A DNA stretch of 6,145 bases from Parcubacteria group bacterium GW2011_GWA1_47_8. Its GTDB lineage: Bacteria > Patescibacteriota > Minisyncoccia > Phycocordibacterales > UBA1550. Both the position numbers and the translations under genes were made by a program. Of the stretch, positions 4,607 through 6,145 are shown piece by piece; positions within the stretch are counted from its first letter, which is position 1; the number at the start of each line of letters is the position of its first letter. The notes below the pieces were generated by a model. That model was not told the DNA's origin, ran no database searches, and worked only from the letters and a program-made list of their open reading frames with translations. Location of the stretch: positions 1 through 6,145 of the forward strand of contig LCOP01000045.1 in NCBI GenBank assembly GCA_000996605.1, given 5' to 3'.

Positions 4607-4770
4607 GGTAGTTGATTTTCTTTGAATGAAGCGAGGTTGAAAATCTCCACCCACCTAAGTTTTTTGTTCCCCGTTTAAGTTTCTTTGAAACTTTGGCGGG
4701 TGAAAAACTTTGGCGGGTAAGAAAATTATATAACCTGGTACAATATATTCTGCGTTCGCTCCTTAATTTT
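4607..4770 (-). promoter_or_regulatory. ssb-rpsR gap with competing inverted repeats (possible rpsR leader)
   Basis: On the minus strand, two tandem copies of ACCCGCCAAAGTTT (4718-4705 and 4701-4688, 17-nt period) are followed by AAACTTAGGTGGGTG (4662-4648). Copy two, extended as CACCCGCCAAAGTTT (4702-4688), can pair with the latter over 15 positions with one mismatch and one G-U; copy one could pair almost as well. A third structure, AAGTTTC-AAA-GAAACTT (4693-4677), uses part of copy two and so competes. Nearer the gene, GATTTTC and GAAAATC (4645-4639 and 4620-4614) form a 7-bp stem ending 7 nt before the ATG. No gene is seen here. Confidence 0.5.
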
Positions 4771-5238
4771 CTAAAATGGTATATCGTCAGGATTAATGTC
4801 TTCTTCGGGGTACTCGATCGTTTCGAGTTCGGATGCGGCGACTGGCGCACTCTTCCCTCCTTTGGAGGCAGTAGGTGCTCCCGTCGCCGGTGCTCCTCCT
4901 GCAAAACCACCTGCGGCACGCGGTCCAAACTGCATCGTATCGGCAATGATCTCGGTGCGATACTTCTTGCCCGTTGCGTCGTCCCAGCTCCGCGTCTGCA
5001 TACGGCCTTCAATAAATACACTCGAGCCTTTTTTCAAGTATTGTGCGGCGAGTTCGGCAAGTTTTGCAAACATCACAATGTTGTGATAATCTACGCTTTC
5101 CTGCTTTACTCCCGCTTTGTCCTTCCATACGCGGTTGGTCGCGATGCTGAAATTTGCCACCTGCTGACCCGACGGAAGCGCCCTCATTTCCGGGTCGCGT
5201 GTCAAGTTTCCGTAAACCATTGCTTTATTGATGTACAT
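4771..5238 (-). CDS. ssb: Single-stranded DNA-binding protein SSB
   Basis: SSB coats single-stranded DNA during replication, recombination and repair and recruits partner proteins through its acidic tip. The 155 residues show the OB fold at 1-105: MYINKAMVYGNLTRDPE, the strand VANFSIATNR, then DYHNIVMFAKLAE, LKKGSSVFIEGR and YRTEIIADTMQF, with Trp38 and Trp85 as likely base-stacking residues. A Gly/Ala/Pro/Ser-rich linker (106-136) and an acidic tail ending DDIPF (151-155) follow, so the partner-binding tip is intact. The ATG at 5238 matches the family start; no SD precedes it. It lies between rpsF and rpsR, the common bacterial order, but with long gaps on both sides. SSB and the divergent RecA in the same window act on the same substrate. 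Confidence 0.96.
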   Translation of the reverse strand: MYINKAMVYGNLTRDPEMRALPSGQQVANFSIATNRVWKDKAGVKQESVDYHNIVMFAKLAELAAQYLKKGSSVFIEGRMQTRSWDDATGKKYRTEIIADTMQFGPRAAGGFAGGAPATGAPTASKGGKSAPVAASELETIEYPEEDINPDDIPF

Positions 5239-5410
5239 GATTGTGTTTAATTTTCTATCTTTTACTGATTGAAATCAAAGTGATGTGAGGGTTTATATTT
5301 TGGATGCATTCCGAGGCGCCCGTGAGTATTTTGACCAAGCTGTATAGCAATACTGCGCGGGAAAAAACGGAACGGGCAACAAAGGAATGCACCAAAAAAT
5401 AAGCTCTTAC
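5239..5410 (-). promoter_or_regulatory. rpsF-ssb gap with nested three-stem RNA-like structure
   Basis: There is no gene in this 172-nt gap. Three nested inverted repeats sit at 5298-5397. P1 is ttttgg-a-tgcattcc (5298-5312) with ggaatgca-ccaaaa (5384-5397), 14 bp with one bulged base. P2 is gcccgt (5318-5323) with acgggc (5372-5377). P3 is agtatt (5325-5330) with aatact (5349-5354), with a small gct/agc stem inside. No T-tract follows, which argues against a simple terminator. The stretch between this structure and ssb (5239-5297) is AT-rich and has no SD. Confidence 0.55.
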
Positions 5411-5935
5411 TTATGCTACCAATTCTTCAATAGCTTTGTCCAGCTCCGCGTCAGACACCGTCGATCCGACGGGAACCACTTCGTGATCGACCATTTCAGC
5501 TACTTCAGAGAGAGCAAGCTCGGGCGCACTCGCAAGCGGCGCTTCTTCACCCATGCGCTTCATCTTTGATCCCGGGAACTTCTTGGCAATCATAGTATTC
5601 TCGCGAAGCGTTTTCGTCACCAAATATCGAAGAATGTTATCATTCTTTTTAAGCGATTCTTCAAGCGTCGCAATTCCGGCAGGATCTCCTTCGAACTTGA
5701 TCCAACCAAAATACGATTCTGTATAATATTTATTCTTGTGCTCAACTACTTTGACAATCGGGTATGCGAGGTCGATAAAGACAGGAGGTTCCTCGGAGAT
5801 AATCTCTTTGGAAATCTGTTCGATCATTCCACGCACGGCTCCCGACATCTCCGGGATATGCTCCTCGGCAATAGTCGGAACAAGATGGTAGCCTAGCTCA
5901 TACACGCGAGGCTCCGTGTGTTCTGTATGATTCAT
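5411..5935 (-). CDS. rpsF: 30S ribosomal protein bS6 with extended acidic C-terminus
   Basis: S6 binds S18 and 16S rRNA on the small-subunit platform. The ferredoxin-like core is at about residues 9-113: RVYELGYHLVP, a helix (MSGAVRGMIEQI), PPVFIDLAYPIVKVVEHKNK, the strand YYTESYFGWIKFEG, helix IATLEESLKKN, and NILRYLVTKTLREN. The protein then continues for about 60 residues with an Ala/Glu-rich, mostly acidic extension (115-174) ending in a likely helix, DAELDKAIEELV. Typical S6 proteins have 95-135 residues. The ATG at 5935 is 20-odd nt downstream of a predicted transcription start; GAGA about 6 nt ahead is at most a weak SD. It is first in the rpsF-ssb-rpsR order. The family call is firm; the tail's role is unknown. 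Confidence 0.94.
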   Translation of the reverse strand: MNHTEHTEPRVYELGYHLVPTIAEEHIPEMSGAVRGMIEQISKEIISEEPPVFIDLAYPIVKVVEHKNKYYTESYFGWIKFEGDPAGIATLEESLKKNDNILRYLVTKTLRENTMIAKKFPGSKMKRMGEEAPLASAPELALSEVAEMVDHEVVPVGSTVSDAELDKAIEELVA

Positions 5936-5964
5936 ATATTCTCAATTAACCTGGTAATCTGACT

Positions 5965-5993
5965 ATCCTACCAGACGAGAGCCGAAAAGTCAA
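5965..5993 (-). promoter_or_regulatory. Extended -10 promoter of the rpsF-ssb-rpsR cluster
   Basis: On the minus strand, TTGACT (5993-5988) is followed by 17 nt and TAGGAT (5970-5965), preceded by TGG, an extended -10. Transcription would start near 5958, about 22 nt ahead of the rpsF ATG. The architecture is the same as the secreted-protein promoter (17-nt spacer, TGN). The -10 overlaps a ctggta/taccag inverted repeat (5951-5956 with 5969-5974), which could be an operator. Confidence 0.62.
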
Positions 5994-6145
5994 AATGGGC
6001 TGTAATGAAGGAGAACATGCATAGGCATCGCCGATGGAACACGGGACTTAGAACCCATCCACTATCTTCCCCCTTCCCTGAAACCCTTATTTCTGGCTAC
6101 AAAACTTCGTCTCGTACGAACCATAATTCATTATGGTTCGTACTC
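5994..6145. other. Right margin without a convincing gene
   Basis: I see no RNA gene or recognisable protein here. A plus-strand frame starting with ATG at 6017 is open to the window edge (43 codons) and has AAGGAG only 3 nt upstream, but its translation runs through the terminal inverted repeat and looks like no protein I know. The only clear structure is the repeat at 6114-6143. Confidence 0.4.
6114..6143. repeat. Perfect 13-bp inverted repeat with 4-nt loop at window edge
   Basis: gtacgaaccataa (6114-6126) and ttatggttcgtac (6131-6143) are exact reverse complements around ttca. On the minus strand it is followed by gagacgaagttttgt, a weak T-rich tail. It could be the terminator of a minus-strand gene lying to the right, an operator, or the end of a mobile element; the neighbour is not visible. 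Confidence 0.6.

Noticed and set aside
4725..4730. TATAAT on the minus strand as an rpsR promoter
   Set aside because: No -35 match lies at 16-18 nt and there is no extended -10; the AT-rich setting makes a chance match likely.
4693..5250. Plus-strand frame of 185 codons opposite ssb
   Set aside because: It is antisense to an unmistakable SSB, and its translation is a Cys/Arg-rich shadow product of the opposite strand.
4731..5956. The 10-mer taacctggta present both in the ssb-rpsR gap (4731-4740) and ahead of rpsF (5947-5956)
   Set aside because: In 6 kb several shared 10-mers are expected by chance, and the two copies sit at different distances from the genes and promoter elements.
6017..6145. 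Plus-strand frame with AAGGAG ahead of ATG, open to the edge of the window
   Set aside because: The SD is only 3 nt from the ATG, the translation is unlike any family I know, and it runs straight through a perfect palindrome. It cannot be judged without the sequence to the right.

Overview
The window looks like part of a small, compact bacterial chromosome of the Candidate Phyla Radiation (Patescibacteria, probably a Parcubacteria-type lineage). This is an inference from protein character: a RecA with the QKSGSAYAYGD-type C-terminal domain, a 69-residue S18, an S6 with a long acidic tail, an EF-P without the usual PGKG loop, and almost no Shine-Dalgarno (SD) sequences in front of the housekeeping genes. 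All genes read through under the standard code, and every stop used is TAA or TAG.

Layout, left to right. (1) Plus strand: the 3' end of ftsK (winged-helix gamma domain), a small membrane-anchored Ig-like protein, an AT-rich 115-bp leader containing a 16-bp inverted repeat whose right arm runs into the recA start codon, then recA and its terminator. (2) Minus strand, 1784-3420: two consecutive unrecognised secreted Ser/Gly/Asn-rich proteins with matching AHA/DS signal-peptidase sites. They have a strong extended -10 promoter, a ~150-nt leader, clear SD sites, a perfect intercistronic hairpin and a shared terminator hairpin convergent with recA. (3) Plus strand: efp, possibly from a leaderless promoter divergent from the secreted-protein promoter. 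(4) A stop-codon-to-stop-codon imperfect palindrome between convergent efp and rpsR. (5) Minus strand: the rpsF-ssb-rpsR cluster (S6, SSB, S18), with two unusually long gaps (172 and 164 nt) that both contain nested inverted repeats. (6) The right margin: the rpsF promoter, then a stretch with no convincing gene, ending in a perfect 13-bp inverted repeat.

The genes join chromosome segregation and recombination (FtsK, RecA), single-strand DNA handling (SSB) and translation (S6, S18, EF-P). The secreted pair is an accessory insertion in this block.

Most notable observations: RecA lacks a ~25-residue segment at the core/C-domain junction together with both lysines (E. coli K248 and K250) that contact ATP across the filament interface; EF-P has Gln where the modified Lys34 normally sits; the secreted pair is uncharacterised and differs from its neighbours in translation signals; and several noncoding gaps have strong RNA-folding potential.
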